From Desulfurobacterium pacificum (GTDB lineage Bacteria; Aquificota; Aquificia; Desulfurobacteriales; Desulfurobacteriaceae), in assembly GCF_900182835.1 (NCBI RefSeq), contig NZ_FXUB01000001.1, forward strand, positions 248,001 through 312,000: DNA of 64,000 nucleotides. The letters run 5' to 3'. Position 1 is the first letter of the stretch. Each line of letters starts with the position of its first letter. Below the pieces are notes generated by a model. It saw nothing but the letters and a program-made list of their open reading frames with translations. It was not told the DNA's origin and did no database searches. Below are positions 43,701 to 51,271 of the stretch, piece after piece. Both the position numbers and the translations under genes were made by a program.

Positions 43701-44511
43701 GACAGGACTTAAGCAGGCTTTTATTTCTCAGTTTGGATTCCTTTTCAAAAACTGGGGAATTGCTCTTATTTCAGCTGGTATTTTCCTTGTACTATCGTTG
43801 ATTGCTGGATGGTTCCCCGATGGTTGTTCTATGCTTTTAAATGAAGAAACCAGAACACAGGGATTAAAACTCGTTAGTACTTCAGTTGTATTACTTTTAT
43901 CTTTAGTTGTTTTAGGGCGAATCCTATATTCACCCCTTAGATTCGATGTGGATGCTGATAAACCTCGGAAAAAGAAAGTTTTAATCTGGTTCTTGAGTAA
44001 ACCCTGGGGAACGAAAGAGGAAGTGGAACAAGACGTTAGAAAAGTTAGCGAAATGGCTAATAACCTAAACATTCAAGATATAAAGGAAGCTGTTAATGGT
44101 TTAAAAATCAAAAACTGGCGAATGGCTTTGGATGCGATTGAGTATCACATTCCTAAACTGGAAAGAGTTATTGTTATAACTTCACAAGAATCAGAAACTT
44201 ATTTTGATTTGTTTAAAGATTTTATTAAAGTCGTTTTCGGTAAAACATTTTCTGTGGAAAAGTTTGCTACTGTTGATTTTGAGAATGGAGAAGAACTTAT
44301 AAAAATTCTCGATGAGAAGCTCTTCCAGTTCTTAAAATGTTTAGGTTATAAAGATAGAGAAGTAATTGTTGATGTTACTGGCGGTCAAAAAACGATTTCT
44401 ATCGTAGGTGCAATCTTAACAGTTACCAATTTTGATAGAGAGTTCCAGTACGTATCTACTAATAACTACGATATAAAATCATTCAACGTGAGGTTAGTTA
44501 CAGATGATTAG
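43690..44511 (+). CDS. Membrane-anchored CARF protein with two transmembrane helices
   Basis: A 273-residue protein that I can name only by architecture. Two hydrophobic helices (about 22-42 and 61-80) are joined by an 18-residue loop. A cytoplasmic region follows that starts with a CARF-like first strand (KKKVLIWFLSK, 94-104) and contains VIVITSQES and DVTGGQKTIS (228-237), the ligand-loop type motif of CARF domains. No nuclease motif is seen. It may be a cyclic-oligoadenylate-gated membrane effector comparable to Cam1, whose characterised member has one transmembrane helix. The start is GTG (43690), overlapping can2 by 11 bp, and the stop overlaps csx3 by 8 bp. Confidence 0.8.
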   Translation: MALKTGLKQAFISQFGFLFKNWGIALISAGIFLVLSLIAGWFPDGCSMLLNEETRTQGLKLVSTSVVLLLSLVVLGRILYSPLRFDVDADKPRKKKVLIWFLSKPWGTKEEVEQDVRKVSEMANNLNIQDIKEAVNGLKIKNWRMALDAIEYHIPKLERVIVITSQESETYFDLFKDFIKVVFGKTFSVEKFATVDFENGEELIKILDEKLFQFLKCLGYKDREVIVDVTGGQKTISIVGAILTVTNFDREFQYVSTNNYDIKSFNVRLVTDD

Positions 44512-44803
44512 GTTTTCCAAAAAAGAAATTCTCAACGGAGAAGCAGTTTTAGTAGAGTTTGAAATTGAAGACGGAGTAACCACTCCAAAAGAAGCCTTTA
44601 GCGTTGAACTTCCTCCTGTTCCATATGGAAAAGGAGTAATTTTAAGCGGCAGAGGTCCTATTTGGTTCTACGGCAGGCTTATCCATCACTTTCATCCTGC
44701 TAAATGGGTTGCTGTTTTTGACCCAAGAATTGGAGCTGTTGTGGTTCAGTCACATACAAAAGAGATAAGGGAGGGGGACGTAATAGAATTTATGGAGAAA
44801 TAA
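44504..44803 (+). CDS. csx3: Csx3 (Crn3) cyclic tetra-adenylate ring nuclease
   Basis: A 99-residue protein with the unmistakable Csx3 core RGPIWFYGRLIHHFHPAKWV followed by FDPRIGAVVVQSH. His61, Asp73 and the C-terminal His84 are the candidate active-site positions. Studied Csx3 proteins form head-to-tail filaments around cyclic tetra-adenylate and cleave it in a manganese-dependent way, ending the alarm signal. Here it directly follows two CARF effectors and overlaps the upstream gene by 8 bp, an arrangement that suggests balanced production of effector and off-switch. Confidence 0.93.
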   Translation: MIRFSKKEILNGEAVLVEFEIEDGVTTPKEAFSVELPPVPYGKGVILSGRGPIWFYGRLIHHFHPAKWVAVFDPRIGAVVVQSHTKEIREGDVIEFMEK

Positions 44804-45741
44804 TGAAGGGCTACCTTTTTGTGACAACTCCAGGAGCATGCATCTCACGAAAAGGTAACGTCCTAATAGTAGAAACAACAGAAAGGAAAACTCAAATACC
44901 GATAGGTATTATCAAGCATGTATTTCTGTTCGGAACAGTTAACATTACTGTTCCTGCGATAAGACTCCTTTCTTCAAGAGGAAAGTTTGTATTTCTTTTA
45001 AATCGATACGGAAGGCTCGTTAGCGTTGTTTATCCAGAATTTTTCGGAAGCGATAATAACATTAGAATGAACCAATACTTAACCTTTAGCAATGAAGAAA
45101 GAAAAATAGCAATAACAAAAGAACTTCTGCAAAGAAAATTAGAAGTAACAAAGTTGGTTATCTACAATCTTTACGCTTCCAGAAACTTGAAACCAGAAAA
45201 TCTCAATGAGTGGGCTGAAGGAATAAGGGCTTCTATACTTTCTGCTGAAAACCTCCAGTCTCTTCTGGGAATTGACGGGAACATAAGCAGATACCTTTAC
45301 GGGAAATTTTCCTCTTTTAACGAAAGCCCCTTTTACTTTGAAAGGCGGGAATATTATCCACCACCTGACCCAGTTAACGCTTTGCTTAGCTTGAGCTTCT
45401 CAATTTTTTACTCAATCATGCACCCGCTGGTGCTTTCTTTTGGTTTTGACCCTTACCTGGGATTTTTCCATATAAGGAGAGGAAAACACGCTGCCCTTTG
45501 TTCTGATGTTATGGAAATTGTCAGACCGCGCCTTGCCGAGTTCGTTTTTACAGCTTTGAATGATGAGTTTTTTGAGGAGGGGGATTTTTCAAAGGACAAA
45601 GGAGGAATGTTTCTTAGAACTGAAGCTCTTAAATCTTTTGTTAAACTTTTTTCAGACGTTGTAATTCACGGTAAAGACGAAGCTTTTATGTCAGAAGTAA
45701 TAGCTTTTCTTAACTGGTTAAAGGAAGAGGTCAAAAAATGA
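44803..45741 (+). CDS. cas1: Cas1 integrase with Asp in place of the conserved catalytic Glu
   Basis: A 312-residue spacer-integration nuclease with an N-terminal beta domain and a helical catalytic domain. The metal-site segments are visible: LLGIDGNISRYLY (Asp158 where nearly all Cas1 proteins have Glu), GFFHIRRGKHAAL (His223) and SDVMEIVRP (Asp235/Glu238). Asp may still bind metal. It starts 1 bp into the csx3 stop and overlaps cas2 by 4 bp. It is a plain Cas1 with no reverse transcriptase fusion. Confidence 0.95.
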   Translation: MKGYLFVTTPGACISRKGNVLIVETTERKTQIPIGIIKHVFLFGTVNITVPAIRLLSSRGKFVFLLNRYGRLVSVVYPEFFGSDNNIRMNQYLTFSNEERKIAITKELLQRKLEVTKLVIYNLYASRNLKPENLNEWAEGIRASILSAENLQSLLGIDGNISRYLYGKFSSFNESPFYFERREYYPPPDPVNALLSLSFSIFYSIMHPLVLSFGFDPYLGFFHIRRGKHAALCSDVMEIVRPRLAEFVFTALNDEFFEEGDFSKDKGGMFLRTEALKSFVKLFSDVVIHGKDEAFMSEVIAFLNWLKEEVKK

Positions 45742-46010
45742 GATACCTAATTACATACGACATTTCGGAAGACTCTGTAAGAAACAAACTAATAAAGTTT
45801 TTAAACGAATACGGTAAAAGAGTGCAGTTTAGCTGCTTTGAAATAGAAGCAAGTAAAATTCAACTCGCTGATTTAATTAAAAAGATTGACGACTTAATAG
45901 ACAAGGAAACTGACAAAGTGTTCTTTTTCCCCATTAGCGACTATGCTGCCCCTTTTGTTAGAAAGTTAGGAAAAAACGCCGATGAAGATAATCCCAACGT
46001 GGTGCTATGA
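45738..46010 (+). CDS. cas2: Cas2 (first of two)
   Basis: A 90-residue protein of typical Cas2 length with the first strand MRYLITYDIS containing the conserved Asp, and VQFSCFEIEAS in the second strand. It is the structural partner that bridges two Cas1 dimers during spacer capture. It overlaps cas1 and the second cas2 by 4 bp each (ATGA). The sequence is clearly different from the second copy, so the pair is not a recent duplication. Confidence 0.93.
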   Translation: MRYLITYDISEDSVRNKLIKFLNEYGKRVQFSCFEIEASKIQLADLIKKIDDLIDKETDKVFFFPISDYAAPFVRKLGKNADEDNPNVVL

Positions 46011-46330
46011 GGTTACCTAAAAGGATAAAAAGATTTGTAGTAGCCTATGACGTTTGCGTTAAAGATGATTCGTATGTAGAAAAAAGGAATTCTGCAAAGA
46101 GAAGAACTAAAATAATGAGAGTTCTCTACGACTACGGAATAAGAACGCAACTTAGCGTTTTTGAAGTGGTTCTTAAAAGCAGACAGTACGAAGAGTTAAT
46201 TGAAAGGGTGGAAAAAATTTTAAGAAAGGAAACTGACAAAGTTTACATTTACCCAATAGACGCAGGAAGTGAAAGTAAAATTGTTCGGCTCGGCAAAGAA
46301 ATAAACATTCTTGGAGATATGTTTTTGTAA
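46007..46330 (+). CDS. cas2: Cas2 (second copy)
   Basis: A 107-residue Cas2-family protein with a positively charged N-terminal extension (MRLPKRIKR) before the conserved strand FVVAYDV. It carries a Lys/Arg-rich stretch (KRNSAKRRTKIMRVLYDYG) and the usual RTQLSVFEVVL. It is longer and more basic than the first copy. The ATG overlaps the first cas2 stop. It ends the cas operon about 220 bp before array 2. Whether the two form a heterodimer is unknown. Confidence 0.9.
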   Translation: MRLPKRIKRFVVAYDVCVKDDSYVEKRNSAKRRTKIMRVLYDYGIRTQLSVFEVVLKSRQYEELIERVEKILRKETDKVYIYPIDAGSESKIVRLGKEINILGDMFL

Positions 46331-46550
46331 GATTATGGTAGAATTAAGGTTAGTTCTTTGAAAGATGAATATGGGGAAGAAGGGTTTTAAGGAGTATCAG
46401 GTTATTCTAAAATTGGAATAAACAAGACATTGCCTTACAATGCCTTAAAGGGTGTTTGGCGAAAAGTATTTCTTCGCAAGGAATTTTAGATAATTATAAA
46501 AATCCACCTACTTTGAGGCGTAAGAAAAATAATGTATAATGAAAGGTGCT
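46331..46550 (+). promoter_or_regulatory. CRISPR leader of array 2 with promoter
   Basis: No gene is visible. The region is homologous in scattered blocks to the array 1 leader (TTCTTTGAAA, ACATTGCCTTACAATGCC, TTTGGCGA) and ends in an almost identical 17-base segment. TATAAT at 46535-46540, with TTGAGG at 46513-46518 (16-bp spacing), sits 10 bp before the first repeat. Confidence 0.75.
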
Positions 46551-47519
46551 GTTGAAATGCCCTGAAAAATGGAAGGGATTGCGACCTCCCGTGATTTGTT
46601 TTGGACGTTCAGGAAAAGTCCTGGTTGAAATGCCCTGAAAAATGGAAGGGATTGCGACAACTGAGAGCGGCAAGGTTTCTCACCACTCTTGTTGAAATGC
46701 CCTGAAAAATGGAAGGGATTGCGACAACTCTCCGGCAAAATAATCGTACCTGAGAGGCCTGTCCGCACGTTGAAATGCCCTGAAAAATGGAAGGGATTGC
46801 GACACTTTCGCCAGAGTCCAGAAAAGCAATAAAAGGTCTAAGTCCTCCTCATCCCTCAGTTGAAATGCCCTGAAAAATGGAAGGGATTGCGACGAGTTTC
46901 TTCAGCAGTTCGTTCAGCAGTTGCTGCTGCTGCGGCGTGTTGAAATGCCCTGAAAAATGGAAGGGATTGCGACAATAGAACTCCCTCTGGGGATTTTTCT
47001 GATGATGATAACTATTCTTTGTTGAAATGCCCTGAAAAATGGAAGGGATTGCGACACGGGAGTACTTATTAGTAGTCCTTCAGAAACTCCGAGAGACCCC
47101 CGTTGAAATGCCCTGAAAAATGGAAGGGATTGCGACGCCCTCCCTGTGCAGCTTTCTTACCACCTCAAGCCAGCAGTTACGCCGGTTGAAATGCCCTGAA
47201 AAATGGAAGGGATTGCGACACTACTTCCCCCGCAGTTCTTTCTTTCCTCCGAAGTGCGTGTTGAAATGCCCTGAAAAATGGAAGGGATTGCGACTCTCAT
47301 CTCTACCCTCCTTTCAGTTAGTTTTTTTTGTTTGTTGAAATGCCCTGAAAAATGGAAGGGATTGCGACAACAAGGAATTCTCCAAAGTTCATTATTCGCC
47401 TCCAATATAAGATGTTGAAATGCCCTGAAAAATGGAAGGGATGTTTTTTTCAAGGGGGGAGTTTAAGGGGGGAACCTGTTCCCCCCTCACTATTGCTTGC
47501 CCTGAAAAGTGGAAGGGAT
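46551..47519 (+). CRISPR. CRISPR array 2: eleven 35-bp repeats, a truncated repeat and a decayed one
   Basis: Repeats (start GTTGAAATGCCC, end GGGATTGCGAC) lie at 46551, 46624, 46691, 46769, 46859, 46939, 47021, 47102, 47185, 47260 and 47334. A 29-nt truncated repeat is at 47414-47442 and a decayed one near 47492-47519. The eleven spacers are all different and range from 32 to 55 nt, which is a wide spread. Their composition is more G+C-rich than the surroundings. The leader is on the left, so spacer 1 is the newest. Confidence 0.98.
47443..47519 (+). repeat. Palindromic tail unit of array 2 shared with array 1
   Basis: This is the counterpart of 35446-35526: GTTTTTTTCAAGGGGGG, a stem-loop (GGGGGGAA and TTCCCCCC around CCTG), then TATTGCTTGCCCTGAAAAG, a decayed repeat. 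The stem is kept although its bases differ from those of the array 1 copy. Confidence 0.8.
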
Positions 47520-47551
47520 AATTCACCTCGCCATGTTATAATTCTTCTAAT

Positions 47552-49216
47552 ATGAACAGTTTAAGAAAATATAAAAATCAGCTAATACACTTTTTTGTTA
47601 TTCCAACAATTATCGGACTGTTGGGAGGGGTCTCGGCAATAGTCTTCAGGAAAGCTATCTCTTTTTTCCACAACTTGTTTACAACCGTTTCTCCGTTTCA
47701 GCAGTACCACTATTTATTTCCAATAATAATCCCAGTAGTTTTTCTTATTACTTACAAAATCTCAAAGCTGTTCGTTATCTCTCCTGAAGATGTAACAATA
47801 GACGAAGTAGCCAAAAGAATTTCTTTGAAAAAGGGAGGATTTGACCTCAAAAAAGGTTTGGCAGTTTTAGGAACAACCTCTTTTAACATAGGCGCTGGCG
47901 TTCCGGTAGGAAGGGAAGGACCAATTGCAAAGTTAGGCGGCGTTACTTCTGAATTACTAATGAAAATTATTAAAACAGACAGATTACATCTGCCTATATA
48001 CCTAACCTGCGGCGTTTCTTCTGCCATCTCTGCCACCTTCAACGCACCAATAGCGGCGATACTATTTGGAACAGAAATAGTTTTAGGCAAGATAAACAGC
48101 TACATTCTCATACCCCTGGTGGTTTCATCCTCTATCGCAGCTATAGTTTCGCAGGAAGCTTTTGGAGACTTTGCTGCTTTTACCGTTCCTCACCTAAACT
48201 TTTCTAATGCAGAGATAATTTTCCTGCCAATAGCTGTTCTTCTATTGTCGTTGATACCACTATTTTTCTGGATATTCTTTGATTTCTTCTCCCATTTGAG
48301 ATATGCATTCAGACATCACTGGGGAAAATTTGTTTTTATTTACGGAATTGTTGTGGGAATAGTTCTTTTCTTCTTCCCGGAAGCAGCTGGAGTAGGGTAT
48401 GAACAGATAACAAAACTCCTAAGCGGACAGATTCCTCCGTTCTTGAGCTTTCAGATATTTTTAGCTAAGTTTTTTGCGGTTATCCTGGCGTTTGGAGCGG
48501 GGATTTTTGGCGGTTTAATGTCTCCATCTATATTTTTGGGGGCGTTTGGGGGATTTTCCGCAGGAGAGCTTTTTAAACTAATTGACCCTTCTGTTAATCC
48601 TGCTGTTTTTGCTCTTATAGGTTCAGCTTCTGTTCTTTCAGGAATATCCAGAGCACCTTTCCGTTCTTCTCTGATAATCATAGAGCTAACCCACAGTTAT
48701 CAATTGGTGGTTCCTATACTGTTAGCTTCCATAATGACAAAATACCTGCTAAACGTTGAAGGAGAAATAAGCTTCCTCAAAAGAGCTCTTTTAAACAAAG
48801 GAATAGATGTTGAAAACATCCTCACAATTAAGAAGTTAAAGGACTTCAACATTAGTCAGTTTTTAAAACTTATTCATCCACTCTATGAAAATACCCATAT
48901 TTCGGTAGCTCAGGAAAGACTGCTGAAAGAGAAATGGAGATATCTTCCCGTTGTTAAATCACCACACGACAACCACTTAATCGGAATAGTTTCTCTGAGG
49001 GATATCCGAATCAGCGCTTTATTTGAAGCGAAAAACTTAAAAGTAAGAGACATAATGACTCCCGACCCGTTCGCACTACCTTTGAACGCCTCTTTTGAAG
49101 ATATCCTTAAAGCTCTTGCTCTCCTTGAAACAAACCTTATCCCCGTTGTAGATGAAAAGGGTAATTACGTGGGCATGTTTGATGTTGACGAATTCTTAAG
49201 ATTCCTCTCTTTTTAA
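47552..49216 (+). CDS. CLC-family chloride channel/transporter with CBS domains
   Basis: A 554-residue membrane protein. CLC signatures are visible: NIGAGVPVGREGPIAKLGG with the gating glutamate in GREGP, and GAGIFGGLMSPSIFLGA. The C-terminal cytosolic part holds a CBS pair (for example VRDIMTPDPFALPLNASFED and LLETNLIPVVDEKGNYVGMF), which in this family senses adenine nucleotides. It exports chloride or exchanges it for protons. A TATAAT at 47537-47542 lies only 9 bp before the ATG and there is no ribosome site, suggesting a leaderless or near-leaderless transcript. The gene directly follows the array 2 tail. Confidence 0.93.
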   Translation: MNSLRKYKNQLIHFFVIPTIIGLLGGVSAIVFRKAISFFHNLFTTVSPFQQYHYLFPIIIPVVFLITYKISKLFVISPEDVTIDEVAKRISLKKGGFDLKKGLAVLGTTSFNIGAGVPVGREGPIAKLGGVTSELLMKIIKTDRLHLPIYLTCGVSSAISATFNAPIAAILFGTEIVLGKINSYILIPLVVSSSIAAIVSQEAFGDFAAFTVPHLNFSNAEIIFLPIAVLLLSLIPLFFWIFFDFFSHLRYAFRHHWGKFVFIYGIVVGIVLFFFPEAAGVGYEQITKLLSGQIPPFLSFQIFLAKFFAVILAFGAGIFGGLMSPSIFLGAFGGFSAGELFKLIDPSVNPAVFALIGSASVLSGISRAPFRSSLIIIELTHSYQLVVPILLASIMTKYLLNVEGEISFLKRALLNKGIDVENILTIKKLKDFNISQFLKLIHPLYENTHISVAQERLLKEKWRYLPVVKSPHDNHLIGIVSLRDIRISALFEAKNLKVRDIMTPDPFALPLNASFEDILKALALLETNLIPVVDEKGNYVGMFDVDEFLRFLSF

Positions 49217-49272
49217 CACCAATTTAAAAAACTTTTTGTAAAATTACTCTCACCACTTTTGGGGGTGATAGT

Positions 49273-50790
49273 ATGCTTTTTAAGAAACCTCAAGTAGCGT
49301 TTTATCCTTTTATGGTTCTAAGAGATGATTATAAGTGTATTCGTTGTAAATCCTGCGTTGACCAGTGCTCTTTCGGTGCCACCTATTACGACGAGGATTT
49401 AGACAAAATAATGAACCATAATGAAAACTGCGTTAACTGCAAAAGATGCGAAGCATTCTGTCCTACCGATGCAATAAAGGTAGTTAAAAACCCTTCTACC
49501 TTCCATCCAGATGCAAACTGGACAGAAGAAGCAATTCGCGACGTTCACGTTCAAATGCTAACAGGTGCCGTAATTCTCACATCAACCGGAAACGACAAAC
49601 CTATAAGAAACTATTTTGACCACCTGCTTTTAGATGCCTGTCAGGTAACAAACCCTCCAATTGACCCCTTAAGAGAACCTATGGAACTCAAAACTTTTAT
49701 AGGAAGAAAAACGGACAGCTTAGAGTTTGAAGAGGATAGAGTAAGCATCAAAACAACAATAGGAAAGCAGTTGGAACTTGAAATACCTGTCCTTTTCTCA
49801 GCAATGTCTTACGGTTCAATCAACTTAAATCTTCAAAAGGCAATGGCAAGAGCTGCTAAAGAGTTTGGAACTTACTGGAATACAGGTGAAGGTGGTCTTC
49901 ATAAATCGTTAAGAGAATATAAAGACTGCACGATTGTTCAGGTTGCTTCTGGTAGATTTGGCGTTGACCTTGACTACCTTGAGACTTCTGCTGCAATAGA
50001 AATTAAAATAGGACAGGGAGCAAAGCCGGGAATTGGTGGTCACCTGCCGGGCGAAAAAGTTACAGAAGGAATTGCTGAAACGCGTATGATTCCGGTAGGT
50101 TCAGATGCCATATCTCCTGCACCGCACCACGATATCTATTCCATTGAAGACTTAAGACAGCTCATTTACGCCTTAAAGGAAGCAACAAGATATGAAAAAC
50201 CTGTATTTGTGAAAATAGCAGCAGTTCATAATGTGGCAGCAATTGCCTGCGGTATCGCCCATGCAGGAGCAGATGCAATAGTAATTGATGGAGTTCGCGG
50301 CGGAACAGGTGCAACGCCAAAAGCTTTAAGAGACCACGTTGGTATCCCTATTGAATTAGCAATAGCTGCAGTTGACGATAGACTCAGAAAAGAAGGTTTA
50401 AGAAACGAAGTTTCCTTAATTGCCGCAGGCGGATTTAGAAGCGCCGTTGACGTTTTAAAAGCAATAGCCTTAGGAGCGGACGCAATTTACGTTGGAACAG
50501 TTGCAAAGATTGCAGCAGGTTGCACGCAGTGTCAGCAGTGTCACACCGGTAAGTGTGCATGGGGAATAACAACTAACGACCCAAAATTAGCTAAAAGACT
50601 CAACCCCGATATAGTTGCTGAAAACCTTTACAACCTGTTGAGAGCCTGGGCACACGACATTAAAGAGCTGTTGGGTGCAATGGGTATTAACGCTATTGAA
50701 TCCATCAAAGGAAACCGTCTGAGACTTCGTAGCTGGGGTCTTACAGAACAGGAAAACAAAATTTTAGGCGTTCTACCAGCAGGAATGTAG
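49273..50790 (+). CDS. Archaeal-type glutamate synthase, FMN domain with N-terminal ferredoxin domain (GltB2)
   Basis: A 505-residue protein. The N-terminus has two 4Fe-4S motifs (CIRCKSCVDQC and CVNCKRCEAFC). The main body is the FMN-binding glutamate synthase barrel (LFSAMSYGSINLNLQKAMAR, KPGIGGHLPG, GVRGGTGATP). A 3Fe-4S-like Cys set (CTQCQQCHTGKC, about residue 417) follows. It makes glutamate from 2-oxoglutarate and ammonia. In the split archaeal-type enzyme, ammonia comes from a separate GltB1 glutaminase, encoded downstream with GltB3. An ATG follows GGGGGTGA. Confidence 0.92.
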   Translation: MLFKKPQVAFYPFMVLRDDYKCIRCKSCVDQCSFGATYYDEDLDKIMNHNENCVNCKRCEAFCPTDAIKVVKNPSTFHPDANWTEEAIRDVHVQMLTGAVILTSTGNDKPIRNYFDHLLLDACQVTNPPIDPLREPMELKTFIGRKTDSLEFEEDRVSIKTTIGKQLELEIPVLFSAMSYGSINLNLQKAMARAAKEFGTYWNTGEGGLHKSLREYKDCTIVQVASGRFGVDLDYLETSAAIEIKIGQGAKPGIGGHLPGEKVTEGIAETRMIPVGSDAISPAPHHDIYSIEDLRQLIYALKEATRYEKPVFVKIAAVHNVAAIACGIAHAGADAIVIDGVRGGTGATPKALRDHVGIPIELAIAAVDDRLRKEGLRNEVSLIAAGGFRSAVDVLKAIALGADAIYVGTVAKIAAGCTQCQQCHTGKCAWGITTNDPKLAKRLNPDIVAENLYNLLRAWAHDIKELLGAMGINAIESIKGNRLRLRSWGLTEQENKILGVLPAGM

Positions 50791-50800
50791 GAGAGGAGCG

Positions 50801-51253
50801 ATGGCAAAGAAAAAGAGAAACCTTATGAAAGTTTATCCAATAGAAGAAAACTGTATATCCTGCAGGTATTGTGAAGTTGCCTGCACCATGGTTCACAGCC
50901 AGACGCAGGACCCTGTGAAAGCCTACAAACTTGAAGGTTTAAAGCCAAGACCGGCAGTAGAGGTAAAAGGAGCAGTTTCTCTTTCTGTAATGTGCAGGCA
51001 CTGTAAACATCCTTTCTGTTTTGATGCGTGCATTTCTGGCGCCATCACGATTGGAAAAGGTGGGAAAGTTTTACTTGATGAAGAAAAATGCGTTGGTTGC
51101 TGGAACTGCGTTTTAGTGTGCCCGTTTGGTGCTGCACATCCGTTTGTTGAAAGGAAGCATTCTTTCAAATGCGACCTTTGTGAAGATAGAGGTTTTCCTG
51201 CGTGTGTAGAAGCTTGTCCAAACAGAGCGTTAGTTTACGATTACGAAAGGTAA
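50801..51253 (+). CDS. Multi-cluster 4Fe-4S ferredoxin of the glutamate synthase operon
   Basis: A 150-residue HycB/DmsB-like electron carrier with four Cys groups, for example CISCRYCEVAC, CRHCKHPFCFDAC, CVGCWNCVLVC and CDLCEDRGFPACVEAC. Proteins of this kind pass electrons between a flavoprotein and an iron-sulfur enzyme. Its place between GltB2 and an FAD oxidoreductase, with only 10 and 18 bp gaps, suggests it wires reductant into glutamate synthase (inference). Confidence 0.88.
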   Translation: MAKKKRNLMKVYPIEENCISCRYCEVACTMVHSQTQDPVKAYKLEGLKPRPAVEVKGAVSLSVMCRHCKHPFCFDACISGAITIGKGGKVLLDEEKCVGCWNCVLVCPFGAAHPFVERKHSFKCDLCEDRGFPACVEACPNRALVYDYER

Positions 51254-51271
51254 ACTGGAGGAACAGAGAAA

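Noticed and set aside
44803-46330. Reverse transcriptase linked to cas1
   Set aside because: Cas1 is of plain length, and no YxDD-type polymerase domain is encoded in or near the adaptation genes.
46508-47555. Short open frames within CRISPR array 2
   Set aside because: They consist of repeat and spacer sequence in recurring units (for example CPEKWKG) and are not genes.
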